Source: Streptomyces sp. CG4
Lineage (GTDB): Bacteria > Actinomycetota > Actinomycetes > Streptomycetales > Streptomycetaceae
Direction of reading: 5' to 3'
Assembly: GCF_041080655.1 (NCBI RefSeq)
Contig: NZ_CP163525.1
Location: 8,556,001 to 8,620,000, forward strand
DNA length: 64,000 nt
The notes under the pieces were generated by a model. The model ran no database searches. It was not told where the DNA came from and saw nothing but the letters and a program-made list of their open reading frames with translations. Below, piece after piece: positions 34,369-43,464 of this stretch. A program made the position numbers and the translations under genes. Every line of letters starts with the position of its first letter. The stretch's first letter is position 1.

Positions 34369-34440
34369 ATGAAGATCGTCTCCCTTCCTGGCACATGGAC
34401 CGCCGACCTGCTGCACCAGGAGGAGCCGCGAAAATCCTAG
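34369..34440 (+). other. Possible 23-codon leader ORF
   Basis: ATG at 34369 to TAG at 34440 encodes MKIVSLPGTWTADLLHQEEP and three more residues. It lies in a relatively AT-rich 200-bp stretch directly before the epimerase gene and ends 18 bases before it, overlapping a GGAGGAG tract. No ribosome site precedes it. It may be a leader peptide or chance. Confidence 0.2.
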
Positions 34441-34458
34441 GTTAATCCAGGAGAATTC

Positions 34459-35487
34459 ATGCGTGTGGCCGTTACTGGTGGTGCCGGCTTCCTGGGGTCC
34501 CACCTCTGCGAAGCACTCCTCCGGCGTGGTGACGAGGTCGTGTGTCTCGATGACTTCTCCACCGGTGATCCCGCGAACATCACCGCCTTTCGGGAAAACC
34601 CCGCTTTCGAACTCGTCGCAGGCGATGTGAGCCGGTTGATCGATGTACGGGGCCCGGTGGACGCGGTGGCGCATCTCGCCAGCCCCGCCTCACCCCCCGA
34701 CTATCTCAGACGCCCCCTGGAGACGCTCGCCGTCGGAAGCCGCGGCACGGAGAACGCCCTCCGGCTTGCCGCGCGGCACGACGCCCGTTTCGTGCTGGCC
34801 TCCACGAGCGAGGTGTACGGGGACCCGGAGGTGCATCCCCAGGACGAGACGTACTGGGGTCATGTGAATCCCATCGGACCGCGCAGCGTCTACGACGAGG
34901 CCAAGAGGTTCGCCGAGGCACTGACCCAGGCTTACCGGACCCACCATGGAACCGACACGGGAATCGTCCGGATCTTCAACACCTACGGTCCGCGCATGCG
35001 TCCGCACGACGGCCGGGTCGTCTCCAGCTTCGTGGCGCAGGCCCTCGCCGGAGAGCCCTTGACCGTCTACGGCGACGGTAAGCAGACCCGCAGTTTCTGC
35101 TATGTCGAGGACCTGGTGCGCGGCATCGTCGCGATGCTGGACCGCGACGAACCGGGACCGGTGAATCTCGGCAACCCCGTCGAACTGACGGTCCTCGAAC
35201 TGGCCGAACTCGTGCTGCGCCTGACGGGCTCCCGGGCCGAGGTCCAGTTCCATCCGCTGCCCGTCGACGATCCCACCCGCCGGCGACCGGTGATCGCACG
35301 GGCGGCCGAGCGCCTGGGCTGGGTCCCCGAGGTGGGCATCGAGGAGGGGCTGCGCCGGACGGTGCGCTGGTTCGCCGACCGGCCGGCTGACGTCGCCGCC
35401 GCTCTCACGGCGATCCGGGGCGGGCAGCAGGACGGTGTCACCGCAGCCCGGCCCGGTCCGTCCGGAGCGACCCCGGTCGCCTCGTGA
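34459..35487 (+). CDS. NAD-dependent epimerase/dehydratase, UDP-glucuronate decarboxylase-like
   Basis: A 342-residue extended SDR. GGAGFLGSH (residues 7-15) is the NAD loop. The catalytic triad shows as STSEVYGDPE and YDEAKRFAE (Tyr-x-x-x-Lys). RIFNTYGPRMRPHDGRVVSSF and YGDGKQTRSFCYVEDLVRG are characteristic of UXS-type enzymes making UDP-xylose, and of related dTDP-sugar dehydratases. The ATG at 34459 has CCAGGAG upstream. It begins a nucleotide-sugar patch with galE 550 bases on. The exact substrate is not certain. Confidence 0.87.
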   Translation: MRVAVTGGAGFLGSHLCEALLRRGDEVVCLDDFSTGDPANITAFRENPAFELVAGDVSRLIDVRGPVDAVAHLASPASPPDYLRRPLETLAVGSRGTENALRLAARHDARFVLASTSEVYGDPEVHPQDETYWGHVNPIGPRSVYDEAKRFAEALTQAYRTHHGTDTGIVRIFNTYGPRMRPHDGRVVSSFVAQALAGEPLTVYGDGKQTRSFCYVEDLVRGIVAMLDRDEPGPVNLGNPVELTVLELAELVLRLTGSRAEVQFHPLPVDDPTRRRPVIARAAERLGWVPEVGIEEGLRRTVRWFADRPADVAAALTAIRGGQQDGVTAARPGPSGATPVAS

Positions 35488-35509
35488 CCCAGCCCGGCCG
35501 GCCGCCTCG

Positions 35510-35956
35510 GTGTGGTTCTCGGGGTGGTGGGCGCGCCCGGAGTACCGGACCGGCCGGACGGGTTTCGCGGTGAACAGCGCGCTGCTGCCGATGTGCTTCG
35601 TTGTCGTGGTGCTGCGCCTGCGCACCTTCGACACCGTCTTCGAAGTACCCGTGTCGCGCAGGGCGTTCGCGGTCGTCCGGGCGCCCGCCGAGCGGACTTC
35701 TGGACGACCCTTCCGCCGGACTCGGCTGCCTGGCAAGGTGCGTTCGCCGTCGACGCCGAGGACGTCGCAGGCGACGGCGACTTTCACGGTGGGTGCCCCG
35801 CGCATCCGGGAGACCGCTCGATCCGCAGGGAGCCCGAGCCGCCGTGCGGTGCGTACCGTAGTCCTGCCCCCGGCCGCGGGGCTCCTCGCGCTGCTTCCGC
35901 CGGCGTGGGCCCTGCTCCTGTTCCCCACGTACGTACGCGGGTTCATCGCCCGATGA
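35510..35956 (+). CDS. Doubtful hypothetical gene between two epimerases
   Basis: The interval between the epimerase genes holds one open frame with partly protein-like character. From the GTG at 35510, WFSGWWARPEYRTGRTGF and NSALLPMCFVVVVLRLRTFD look like a membrane-associated segment. The middle is an Arg/Thr/Ser-rich stretch of poor character, and the end reads VVLPPAAGLLALLPPAWALLLFPTYV, hydrophobic. No ribosome site is visible. It may be a frameshifted remnant of a membrane or glycosyltransferase gene, or spurious. Confidence 0.3.
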   Translation: MWFSGWWARPEYRTGRTGFAVNSALLPMCFVVVVLRLRTFDTVFEVPVSRRAFAVVRAPAERTSGRPFRRTRLPGKVRSPSTPRTSQATATFTVGAPRIRETARSAGSPSRRAVRTVVLPPAAGLLALLPPAWALLLFPTYVRGFIAR

Positions 35957-36033
35957 CCCGCCGCCCGGCGGCGCCGGAACCGGATGGCCGCCCCGACGGC
36001 CGCACCCGGCCGACCAGACGAAACGAGGTACTC

Positions 36034-37104
36034 ATGCCCGAGACGGTCCTGGTGACCGGTGGCGCGGGATTCATCGGCAGCCACAGCTGTGTCGAACTGC
36101 TCGGCCACGGCTACGAAGTCGTCGTGGTGGACAACCATGTCAACAGCTCTCCCGAGGCACTGGTCCGCGTCGCGAAGATCGCCGGCCGGCCGCTCATCGC
36201 TGCCTACGCAATCGACGTGCGCGACCGGGCGGCGCTCTCCGAGGTGTTCGCGCGGCACCCGGTGGACGCGGTCATTCACTTCGCGGCCCACAAGGCGGTC
36301 GGCGAGTCGGTGTCCCTGCCGATCGAGTACTACGACACCAACGTCGGGGGCACCTGCGCACTGCTGTCGGTCATGCACGAACACGAGGTCCACCGGCTCG
36401 TGTTCTCCTCCTCCTGCTCGGTCTACGGCGACGCGCGGACCGTGCCGCTGTCCGAGGACAGTCCCGTGGCGCCCACCAATCCATATGCCCGCACCAAGCT
36501 GACGTGCGAGCGGATCCTGGAAGACGTCTGTGCCCGTCTCCCGGATCTGAAGGTGCTCGCCCTGCGCTACTTCAACCCGGTCGGCGCCCACCCGAGCGGG
36601 CTGCTCGGGGAGGACCCGCATGGCATCCCCGGCAACCTCATGCCGTACATCGCGCAGGTCGCCGTGGGCCGTCGGGAGGAGCTGAGCGTCTTCGGGGACG
36701 ACTACCCCACCCCCGACGGCACCGGAGTGCGCGACTACATCCACGTCATGGACGTCGCCGAAGGACACCGGGTGGCCCTCGAACACCTCGACGACCGCGC
36801 CGGCATGCGGGTGTTCAACCTCGGCACGGGCACCGGCACCTCGGTGCTCCAACTGGTCGACGCCTTCGCGGCGGTGAGCGGCCGTTCGGTGCCCTGCCGG
36901 ACCGTCGGCCGCAGAGCGGGCGACGTCGCCGCACTCGTCGCCGACGCCAGTGCGGTGGCGGCGGCCTGGGGCTGGACCACCACACGCGACCTCACCACCA
37001 TGTGCCGCGACGCCTGGCGGTTCCAGGAGCTCAACCCCGACGGCTACGCCCGTCCCAGCGCGCGTGCCGGCGGCCCCACGCCAGGAGAGTCCCCGGACGG
37101 ATGA
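36034..37104 (+). CDS. galE: UDP-glucose 4-epimerase
   Basis: A 356-residue extended SDR interconverting UDP-glucose and UDP-galactose. TGGAGFIGSHSCVELL is the NAD loop. HFAAHKAVGESV, SSSCSVYGDA and NPYARTKLTCE (Tyr-x-x-x-Lys) are the active site. LRYFNPVGAHPSGLLGEDPHGIPGNLMPYI and DGTGVRDYIHVMDVAEGH are specific to GalE. ACGAGG precedes the ATG at 36034. A basic Pro/Gly-rich tail of about 20 residues is extra. It probably feeds wall or exopolysaccharide synthesis. Confidence 0.95.
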   Translation: MPETVLVTGGAGFIGSHSCVELLGHGYEVVVVDNHVNSSPEALVRVAKIAGRPLIAAYAIDVRDRAALSEVFARHPVDAVIHFAAHKAVGESVSLPIEYYDTNVGGTCALLSVMHEHEVHRLVFSSSCSVYGDARTVPLSEDSPVAPTNPYARTKLTCERILEDVCARLPDLKVLALRYFNPVGAHPSGLLGEDPHGIPGNLMPYIAQVAVGRREELSVFGDDYPTPDGTGVRDYIHVMDVAEGHRVALEHLDDRAGMRVFNLGTGTGTSVLQLVDAFAAVSGRSVPCRTVGRRAGDVAALVADASAVAAAWGWTTTRDLTTMCRDAWRFQELNPDGYARPSARAGGPTPGESPDG

Positions 37105-37184
37105 CCCGTCCTCGGCACGGGCTGCCCGGGTAGATCGCTGAGGACCGGCCTCCCCCGGCAGTACCCGGAGGACAGGAGTACGGC

Positions 37185-38114
37185 ATGATGACGATCATGT
37201 CCTCGCAGTTCCAGCCGGTCCTCGAACGCATCATGACGGAGATCGAACGCACCCCGGGCCGCGGCCGGGCCGCCGACTACATCCCGGCCCTCGCCGCGTG
37301 CGACCCCCGCCGGTTCGGCATGGCCGTGGCCGAGCTCGACGGCACGGTGTACGGGGTGGGGGACTGGCGTGAGCCGTTCTCCGCGCAGTCCATCACCAAG
37401 GTCTTCACGCTCGCCCTGGACCTGGCCCGCGAGGGCGACGAACTCTGGGAGCACGTGGGCCGTGAGCCCTCCGGCAACCCCTTCAACTCCCTGGTCCAGC
37501 TGGAGTACGAGAACGGCATCCCGCGGAATCCTTTCATCAACGCGGGCGCCCTCGTCGTCACCGACCGCCTGCAGACCCGTACCGGAGACGCGGCCGGCGA
37601 GCTGCTCGCCTTTCTGCGCGCCGAGAGCGGCAACCCGGACCTGGACTTCGACCTGGACGTCGCCGCGTCCGAGACCGCGCACGGCGACCGCAATGCCGCC
37701 CTCGCCCACTTCATGGCGTCCTACGGCAACATCGACAACGACGTGCCCACCCTGCTCGACCAGTACTTCCGGCAGTGCTCCGTCACCGCTTCCTGCGCGG
37801 ACCTGGCTCTCGCCACCGGCTTCCTCGCCCGGCACGGCATCCGCGCCGACGGCGGCCGCCTGCTCACCCGCAGCCAGGCCAAGCAGGTCAACGCGGTGAT
37901 GCTGACGTGCGGGACGTACGACGCGGCCGGCGACTTCGCCTACCGCGTCGGCCTGCCCGGCAAGAGCGGGGTCGGCGGCGGGATCATCGCCGTCGTACCG
38001 GGCCGGTGCACGCTGTGCGTGTGGAGTCCCGGGCTGGACGAACGCGGGAACTCGGTGGCCGGCGTGGCGGCCCTCGACCGGTTCACGACCCTCACCGGGC
38101 TGTCCGTGTTCTGA
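37185..38114 (+). CDS. glsA: Glutaminase
   Basis: A 309-residue serine-dependent glutaminase of the beta-lactamase-like fold, producing glutamate and ammonia. The nucleophile pair is in SITK (Ser69, Lys72). Other blocks are NPFNSLVQLEYENGIPRNPFINAGA, YGNIDNDVPTLLDQYF and GLPGKSGVGGGIIAV. The ATG at 37185 has a good GGAG upstream; ATG 37197 is an alternative. No regulatory domain (STAS or ankyrin) is attached. It stands alone. Confidence 0.95.
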   Translation: MMTIMSSQFQPVLERIMTEIERTPGRGRAADYIPALAACDPRRFGMAVAELDGTVYGVGDWREPFSAQSITKVFTLALDLAREGDELWEHVGREPSGNPFNSLVQLEYENGIPRNPFINAGALVVTDRLQTRTGDAAGELLAFLRAESGNPDLDFDLDVAASETAHGDRNAALAHFMASYGNIDNDVPTLLDQYFRQCSVTASCADLALATGFLARHGIRADGGRLLTRSQAKQVNAVMLTCGTYDAAGDFAYRVGLPGKSGVGGGIIAVVPGRCTLCVWSPGLDERGNSVAGVAALDRFTTLTGLSVF

Positions 38115-38267
38115 CCGGTGATCGCGTCGTTCCTTTCGCTCCCGGACGCACCGGCGACCGCCCTGACGTGCCGAATTCACCGTTCCTCACATGCCGGTCA
38201 CGTGCGGGCCGCCCACAGGTGAAGGGAACGTCGCCTCCCGGCCACCCGGCGTTGACACGCTGAGCCA

Positions 38268-39680
38268 GTGTTGGCCATGGCATTTCCCTTCGATCTCCGC
38301 CGCTGTCAGCTGCTCGGGCTGGCCGGTACCGCCTTCCTCGCGCTGGGCGGCGAGACCGCCGGCGCCCTGCCCGTGCAGGACCTGCTGGCGCCCGCCTCCG
38401 CGCAGGCGGCGCTCGGACTGGTCGGGGTCTACTTCGGCGTCGTCCTGCTGATAGCGGCCTGGGTGCTCCTCGGCCGCCTGGTGCGCGGACCGCAGCCGCC
38501 ATCCCCGCGCGCCCTGCTGCTGGTGCTCGCCGTGTGGGCGGCACCGCTGCTGCTCGCACCCCCGCTGTTCAGCCGGGACGTCTACAGCTACCTCGCCCAG
38601 GGCGCCATGGTCGACCACCACATGGACGTCTACGCCCACGGCCCGGCCCAGCTCGGCGGCCCGCTCGCCGACGAGGTCGCCCCGATGTGGCAGCACACCG
38701 GCGCCCCCTACGGCCCCGCCTTCCTGGGGCTGGCCTCCGCGCTGACCGGCCTGACCCGCGGCGAACTGCCCGCCGGACTGCTCGGCATGCGTCTGGTCGC
38801 CCTGCTCGGGGTGGCCCTGATGGCCCTTGCGCTGCCCCGGCTCGCCCGGCACAGCGGCGCCGACCCGGCCGCCGCGCTCTGGCTCGGCGCCCTCAATCCG
38901 CTCGTCCTGCTGCACCTGGTCGCGGGCGCCCACAACGACGCCCTGATGCTCGGACTGCTGGGGCTCGGCCTGGTCGCCGCACGCGGGGACCGGCCGGCCG
39001 GCGGCCTGCTGGGAGCGGTCCTCGTCACCCTGGCCGCCCTGGTCAAGGCGCCGGCCGCGCTCGGACTGCTGGCGGTCGTGGCCCTCCGGGTCCGCTCCGG
39101 CCGCCGTCCGCTGCCGGCCGCCCTGACCACGGCGGCGGCCTCCGCCGTGACCACCGTCGTCGCGACCGCCGTCGCCGGCACCGGCTATGGCTGGATCGCT
39201 GCCCTGAGCACCCCGGTCTCCCCGCACAACTGGGCCCTGACCAGCCTGCTCGGCCGCGCCACCGGCGCCCTGCTGGAACACCTCGGCAGCAGCCTGGCCC
39301 CGCTCGCCGTACCGGCCTGGCATGTGTTCGGGCTCGCGGCCACCGCCGTCGCCGTGGCGCTGATATGGCGCCGGCTACGTCTCAGACCCGTGTACGCACT
39401 CGGGCTCAGCCTGCTGACGGTCGCCGTGTTCGGTCCGGCGATCCGCCCCTGGTACGTGCTGTGGGGGCTGTTCCTCATCGCCGCGGCCGCGCCGAACACC
39501 TCGGTACGGCACCGGGTCGCGGCTCTGGCGGGCGTCCTCGCCCTCGCCGTCCTGCCGAGCGGCGGCCCCGCCGACCTCGGGCAACTGGTGCTCGCCGTCT
39601 CCGGCGGGGTGCTCGGTGTGGTCGTCCTGTGGCAGGCCCACCAGGCGGCCCAGGCCCCGGCACCGGGACGTACCGCGTGA
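38268..39680 (+). CDS. MptB-like polyprenol-phosphomannose-dependent mannosyltransferase
   Basis: A 470-residue protein with about 12-13 membrane segments. PPLFSRDVYSYLAQGAMV, with its acidic catalytic loop after segment 2, APYGPAFLGLASALTG, NPLVLLHLVAGAHNDALMLGLLGLG and RPWYVLWGLFLIAAAAPN are hallmarks of the GT-C mannosyltransferases related to MptB of mycobacteria. It would add mannose from a polyprenyl carrier to a lipid- or wall-linked glycan outside the membrane. The next GT gene starts in its stop (GTGA), so they form a pair. Confidence 0.83.
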   Translation: MLAMAFPFDLRRCQLLGLAGTAFLALGGETAGALPVQDLLAPASAQAALGLVGVYFGVVLLIAAWVLLGRLVRGPQPPSPRALLLVLAVWAAPLLLAPPLFSRDVYSYLAQGAMVDHHMDVYAHGPAQLGGPLADEVAPMWQHTGAPYGPAFLGLASALTGLTRGELPAGLLGMRLVALLGVALMALALPRLARHSGADPAAALWLGALNPLVLLHLVAGAHNDALMLGLLGLGLVAARGDRPAGGLLGAVLVTLAALVKAPAALGLLAVVALRVRSGRRPLPAALTTAAASAVTTVVATAVAGTGYGWIAALSTPVSPHNWALTSLLGRATGALLEHLGSSLAPLAVPAWHVFGLAATAVAVALIWRRLRLRPVYALGLSLLTVAVFGPAIRPWYVLWGLFLIAAAAPNTSVRHRVAALAGVLALAVLPSGGPADLGQLVLAVSGGVLGVVVLWQAHQAAQAPAPGRTA

Positions 39681-41074
39681 GCGGGCTCGCGGGGCTGGTG
39701 CGACCTCGTACGGAGCGCGGCCGGATGCTGCTCGTCCTCGCCCTCGTCGCGGCCGTGACGGTGTTCACCGCCACCGTGCCGCTGCTGCGCGGCTTCTTCG
39801 ACCTGCGCGTCTACTACGGCGCCGTGCACACGTGGGTGCACCACGGCGGCCGGATCTACGACTACCACGTGCCCGGTACGTCGTACGGCTTCACCTATCC
39901 GCCGTTCGCGGCGGTCGCCATGCTGCCGCTCGCCCCGCTCGACCGGCCCTCGGCGATCGTGGCGTCCCTGCTCGTCAACCTGGCCGCGCTGGCGGTGGTC
40001 CTGCGGATCCTGGCCGGTCCCGACTGGCGGCGGCACGGCTGGTTCCGCTGGTCGCTGTGCCTGTGCCTGCTCGCGCTGTTCGAGCCGCTGCGGGACACCT
40101 TCAGCTTCGGCCAGGTCAACCTGGTGCTGCTCGCGCTCGTCCTCGGCGACTGCCGGCTGCTGGCCACCGGCCGGGGGCGCTGGGCGGGCGCCGGGATCGG
40201 GCTCGCCGCCGCGGTGAAGCTGACGCCCGCGCTGTTCATCGGCCTGCTGCTGCTCGCCGGGCGGCGCCGGGCAGCCGGTGTCGCGACGGCCGTCGCCGCC
40301 GCGGCGACCGCGCTGGCCGTCTGGGCGGACCCCGCGGCGTCCCGCTTCTACTGGACCGAGGCGCTGTGGGACACCGGCCGGGTGGGCCGGCTCGCCTATG
40401 TCTCGAACCAGTCGCTGCAGGGCGTGCTGGCCCGGCTCGGCGAGACCGGCCGCCCGCTGTGGGCGACGGTGGTCCTGCTGACCCTGTGCGTCTGGGCGTG
40501 GCGGACCCGAGGGGCGGTGAAGGCCGGCGACTGGACGGCCGCCTTCGCCCTCACCGGCGCGGCGGCCTGCCTGGTCAGCCCCATCACCTGGGTGCACCAC
40601 CTGGTGTGGCTGCTGCCGTCCTTCGCCGTGCTGCTGCGCACCGGGCACCGGCGGATCGCGGGCGCCCTGTACGCGGTGCTGTGCACGAGCGTGGTCTGGC
40701 TGTGGTTCGACGACGCCTCCGGCATCGGCGGCTTCCTGGGCAGCAACACCTACACCTGGATCACGCTGGGTCTGCTGCTCGGTCTGCCGACGGGTCAGCC
40801 GCGCTTGGTGCGCCTGCCCTTGGCCTGCAGTCCCAGAACCGCGCCCACGGCGCCGAGCCCGGAGAGTCCCGCGACGACGGCGGGGACCGTCCAGTCCGTG
40901 CCGTCCGCCGCCGGCCGCGAAGCGGCCGCGGCCACCGGCGCAGGCGGCGACACATGCCGCGGCTTGGCGACCAGCCCGTCCAGCGAGCCGACCGGATCCA
41001 CCCGCCCGGCCGCGTCGAAGCCCCAGTCGAGCAGCTCGCGCGCCTCGTCGTACACGGTGAACCCGCCCCTCTGA
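39677..41074 (+). CDS. GT87-family (DUF2029) membrane glycosyltransferase with run-on C-terminus
   Basis: A GT-C enzyme with about 10 membrane segments. FFDLRVYYGAVHTWVHHGG (catalytic acidic loop), YGFTYPPFAAVAML, FSFGQVNLVLLALVLGDC, and SPITWVHHLVWLLPSFAVLL are GT87 blocks, as in mycobacterial arabinofuranosyl- and mannosyltransferases. GTG at 39677 overlaps the preceding stop. Family similarity ends near 40795; the last 93 residues, Ser/Pro/Ala-rich, are the antisense of the carboxypeptidase gene. The natural stop has probably been lost, so the protein has a junk tail. Confidence 0.82.
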   Translation: MSGLAGLVRPRTERGRMLLVLALVAAVTVFTATVPLLRGFFDLRVYYGAVHTWVHHGGRIYDYHVPGTSYGFTYPPFAAVAMLPLAPLDRPSAIVASLLVNLAALAVVLRILAGPDWRRHGWFRWSLCLCLLALFEPLRDTFSFGQVNLVLLALVLGDCRLLATGRGRWAGAGIGLAAAVKLTPALFIGLLLLAGRRRAAGVATAVAAAATALAVWADPAASRFYWTEALWDTGRVGRLAYVSNQSLQGVLARLGETGRPLWATVVLLTLCVWAWRTRGAVKAGDWTAAFALTGAAACLVSPITWVHHLVWLLPSFAVLLRTGHRRIAGALYAVLCTSVVWLWFDDASGIGGFLGSNTYTWITLGLLLGLPTGQPRLVRLPLACSPRTAPTAPSPESPATTAGTVQSVPSAAGREAAAATGAGGDTCRGLATSPSSEPTGSTRPAASKPQSSSSRASSYTVNPPL

Positions 41075-41967
41075 GGGTTCATCACCGTCACCAGCAGCGT
41101 GCGCCCGTCCCGGCGGGCGGCGGCGACCAGGGTGTTGCCCGCGTGGGTGGTGTAACCGTTCTTGATGCCGATCAGCCCCGGATACCGCTCCACCCCGCCC
41201 GCACCGGTCAGCAGCTTGTTGGTGTTCTGGATGCCGTACGACCATCCGTCACCGGGGAACGTGGCCTCGGCGGTGGAGCAGTATCGCGCGAAGTCGGGGA
41301 TGCGCAGGCCCGCCCGGCCGAAGACGGCCAGGTCGAAGGCGGAGGACACCTGGCCGTCGGCGTCGTAGCCGTCGGGGGAGACCACGTGGGTGTCCAGGGC
41401 GCCGAGCGAACGTGCCTTGGCCTGCATCCGCTTGGCCGTGGCCTCCCAGCCGCCGTCCAGCGCGGCCAGCACATGCACCGCGTCGTTGCCGGAGCGGAGG
41501 AATACACCGCGCCACAGGTCGGCCACCTCGTAGGAGTGACCCTCCTGGACGCCGACCATGCTGCTGCCCGCGCCGATGTCCGCCAGCTCCTCGTTCCGCA
41601 CGGTGTGTCTCATTGCGGCGGGCAGGGCCGGCAGTTCGGTCACGGCGAACAGGGTCTTCAGGGTGCTCGCGGGCGGCAGCCTGCGGTGCGCCCCGTTCGC
41701 GGCCAGCACCTCGCCGGTGCCGGCGTCGGCCACCACCCAGGACAGCGCCGACACCTCGGGCACCTCGGGCGCGCCCCGGCGCGGCCGGACCTGGGTGCCG
41801 GAGTCGTAGAGCAGGGACGGTCCGGGCATCGCCGCCCGGGGTGCGGGTGGGGCGGGTTCCCCGGCCCGGGGCCCGGCGGAGGCGGTGGCCGGCAGGAGCG
41901 CCAGCACGCCCGCCGCGCACAGGGAACAGGCCGACAGGGCCGCCCGATGAGAGAATCCGGTGATCAT
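40795..41967 (-). CDS. D-alanyl-D-alanine carboxypeptidase (S11 family)
   Basis: A 390-residue penicillin-binding protein that trims the terminal D-Ala of peptidoglycan stems. A signal peptide (residues 1-32), Ser-x-x-Lys as STLK (101-104), SGN in FLRSGNDAVH, and the third motif as KNG in GIKNGYTTHAGN instead of KTG are visible; KNG occurs in other actinobacterial members. A C-terminal hydrophobic anchor (VPAVVAGLSGLGAVGAVLGL) and basic tail hold it in the membrane. ATG 41967 gives the cleanest signal peptide. Its last 280 bases overlap the opposite GT87 gene. Confidence 0.9.
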   Translation of the reverse strand: MITGFSHRAALSACSLCAAGVLALLPATASAGPRAGEPAPPAPRAAMPGPSLLYDSGTQVRPRRGAPEVPEVSALSWVVADAGTGEVLAANGAHRRLPPASTLKTLFAVTELPALPAAMRHTVRNEELADIGAGSSMVGVQEGHSYEVADLWRGVFLRSGNDAVHVLAALDGGWEATAKRMQAKARSLGALDTHVVSPDGYDADGQVSSAFDLAVFGRAGLRIPDFARYCSTAEATFPGDGWSYGIQNTNKLLTGAGGVERYPGLIGIKNGYTTHAGNTLVAAARRDGRTLLVTVMNPQRGGFTVYDEARELLDWGFDAAGRVDPVGSLDGLVAKPRHVSPPAPVAAAASRPAADGTDWTVPAVVAGLSGLGAVGAVLGLQAKGRRTKRG

Positions 41968-42066
41968 ATGCTCAACGTACGAACGGGTCCGGTATCCCTC
42001 GCGCTGTGAGGGCCGTTCGGCCCACGCGGGCAACCCGAATGCCCGAACTCCCCTGTGGGGAGAGGG

Positions 42067-43224
42067 TCAGCCGGTGGGCAGGGTGGGCAGGGTGGGCCGG
42101 ACCTGCCGCAGGAACGCGGCGTTGTCGGGGGTGGAGCGCAGCCGCTCCAGGAGCGTCTCCAGACCGGACGGACCGCCCTCACGGGAGCGCAGCACCCGGC
42201 GCAGACCGTGTACGGCCGTCAACTCGGCCGGGGTGAGCAGCAGCTCCTCGCGGCGGGTGCCGGTGGCGTCGAGGTCCATGGCCGGGAAGAGACGCCGGGC
42301 GGCGGCTTCCCGGTCGAGGCGCAGCTCCATGTTGCCGGTGCTCTTCAGCTCCTCGAAGTAGTAGCCGTCGGCGCGGGAGCCGGTGTCCACCAGAGCGGTG
42401 GCGAGGATGGTCAGCGAGCCGCCCTCCTCGGCCTGGCGGGCGGCGCCGAAGAACCGCTTCGGGCCGAGCAGCGCGCCCGCGTCGACACCGCCGCTCAGGG
42501 TGCGGCCTCCGGCGGCGGAGGCGTTGTTGTGCGCCCGGCACAACCGGGTCAGCGAGTCCAGCAGGATCACGACGTCCTCACCGGCCTCCACCAGGCGCTT
42601 GGCCCGCTCGACGACCAGCTCGGCGAGGGCGATGTGCTCCTTGGGCGCCCGGTCGAACGTCGAGGCGTACACCTCGCCGCGCACCGAGCGGCGCATCTCG
42701 GTGACCTCCTCGGGGCGCTCGTCCAGCAGCAGGACCATCAGCCGGCACTCGGGGTGGTTGCCGGCCACGGCGGCGGCGAGCTGCTGGAGCAGCACCGTCT
42801 TGCCGCTCTTCGGCGGGGCCACGATGAGTCCGCGCTGGCCCTTGCCGACCGGCGCGAAGAGATCGGCGACGCGTCCGGCCGGTCCGGACGCGGGGTGTTC
42901 GAGGCGGATGCGGTCGTGCGGGTGGAGCGGGGTGAGGTCTCGGAAGTGGCGCCGGCCGCGCGGATCCGCCGGGTCGCGGCCTTCGACGCGCGTGACCTCG
43001 GTCAGGGCGCGCTGGGCGCCCCGGACGCCCTCGACGAGGTCGCCCTTGCGTAGCCCGTGGCGCCGGATGAGCGCCGGCGGGACCTGCGGATCCGCGGGCG
43101 AGGGGAGGAGGCTCGCGGCCCGCAGATGCCCCTTCCCGTGCGCGTCGATGTCGAGGACACCGGTGACGAGCCGGGCGGCCGGGGCCTGCTGGACCACGGG
43201 AGGGTGTTCGAGTGTGGTGGTCAT
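42067..43224 (-). CDS. Short Rho-type transcription termination factor paralogue
   Basis: A 385-residue RecA-fold hexameric helicase. The RNA-binding OSB part is near residues 15-100 (VTGVLDIDAHGKGHLR). The Walker A is APPKSGKT (about 134-141), followed by LMVLLLDERPEEVTEM, STFDRAPKEHI, LDSLTRLCRAHN and the Q/R-loop region TALVDTGSRADGYYFEELKSTGNMELRLDR. It lacks the long Arg/Asp-rich N-terminal insert of the main Streptomyces Rho, so it looks like a second copy. ATG 43224 follows AAAGGA. A promoter and a 234-nt pyrimidine-rich leader precede it. Confidence 0.88.
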   Translation of the reverse strand: MTTTLEHPPVVQQAPAARLVTGVLDIDAHGKGHLRAASLLPSPADPQVPPALIRRHGLRKGDLVEGVRGAQRALTEVTRVEGRDPADPRGRRHFRDLTPLHPHDRIRLEHPASGPAGRVADLFAPVGKGQRGLIVAPPKSGKTVLLQQLAAAVAGNHPECRLMVLLLDERPEEVTEMRRSVRGEVYASTFDRAPKEHIALAELVVERAKRLVEAGEDVVILLDSLTRLCRAHNNASAAGGRTLSGGVDAGALLGPKRFFGAARQAEEGGSLTILATALVDTGSRADGYYFEELKSTGNMELRLDREAAARRLFPAMDLDATGTRREELLLTPAELTAVHGLRRVLRSREGGPSGLETLLERLRSTPDNAAFLRQVRPTLPTLPTG

Positions 43225-43458
43225 GGTGGGAAGTCCTTTCACGGACGGAGGAGGAGAGTGGGAAGGGGGGAGAGGCCGCGAGCGGGAGGCGGTGACAGCT
43301 GCCTCCGGGCGGCGGGAACGGCACCTCGGGTATGGCGGGAACGCCCTGGTCACGAGGTGGTGCAGAGAAGAAGCCCGGGCCGGTCGGAAGCCTCGGCCGA
43401 GGGGCTGATGGAGAAGAAGGCGACACCGGTGTCCCAACGACGGGACACGCACATGCGC
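43225..43458 (-). promoter_or_regulatory. Long pyrimidine-rich leader of the Rho-like gene
   Basis: From the predicted start near 43458 to the ATG at 43224 the RNA is about 234 nt. Just before the ribosome site it has a nearly pure pyrimidine tract (complement of 43242-43275), and it carries other C-rich, G-poor patches. Such a region resembles a Rho-utilisation site, and autoregulation by Rho at its own leader is known in other bacteria. This is inference from composition. Confidence 0.4.
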
Positions 43459-43464
43459 TGATCG

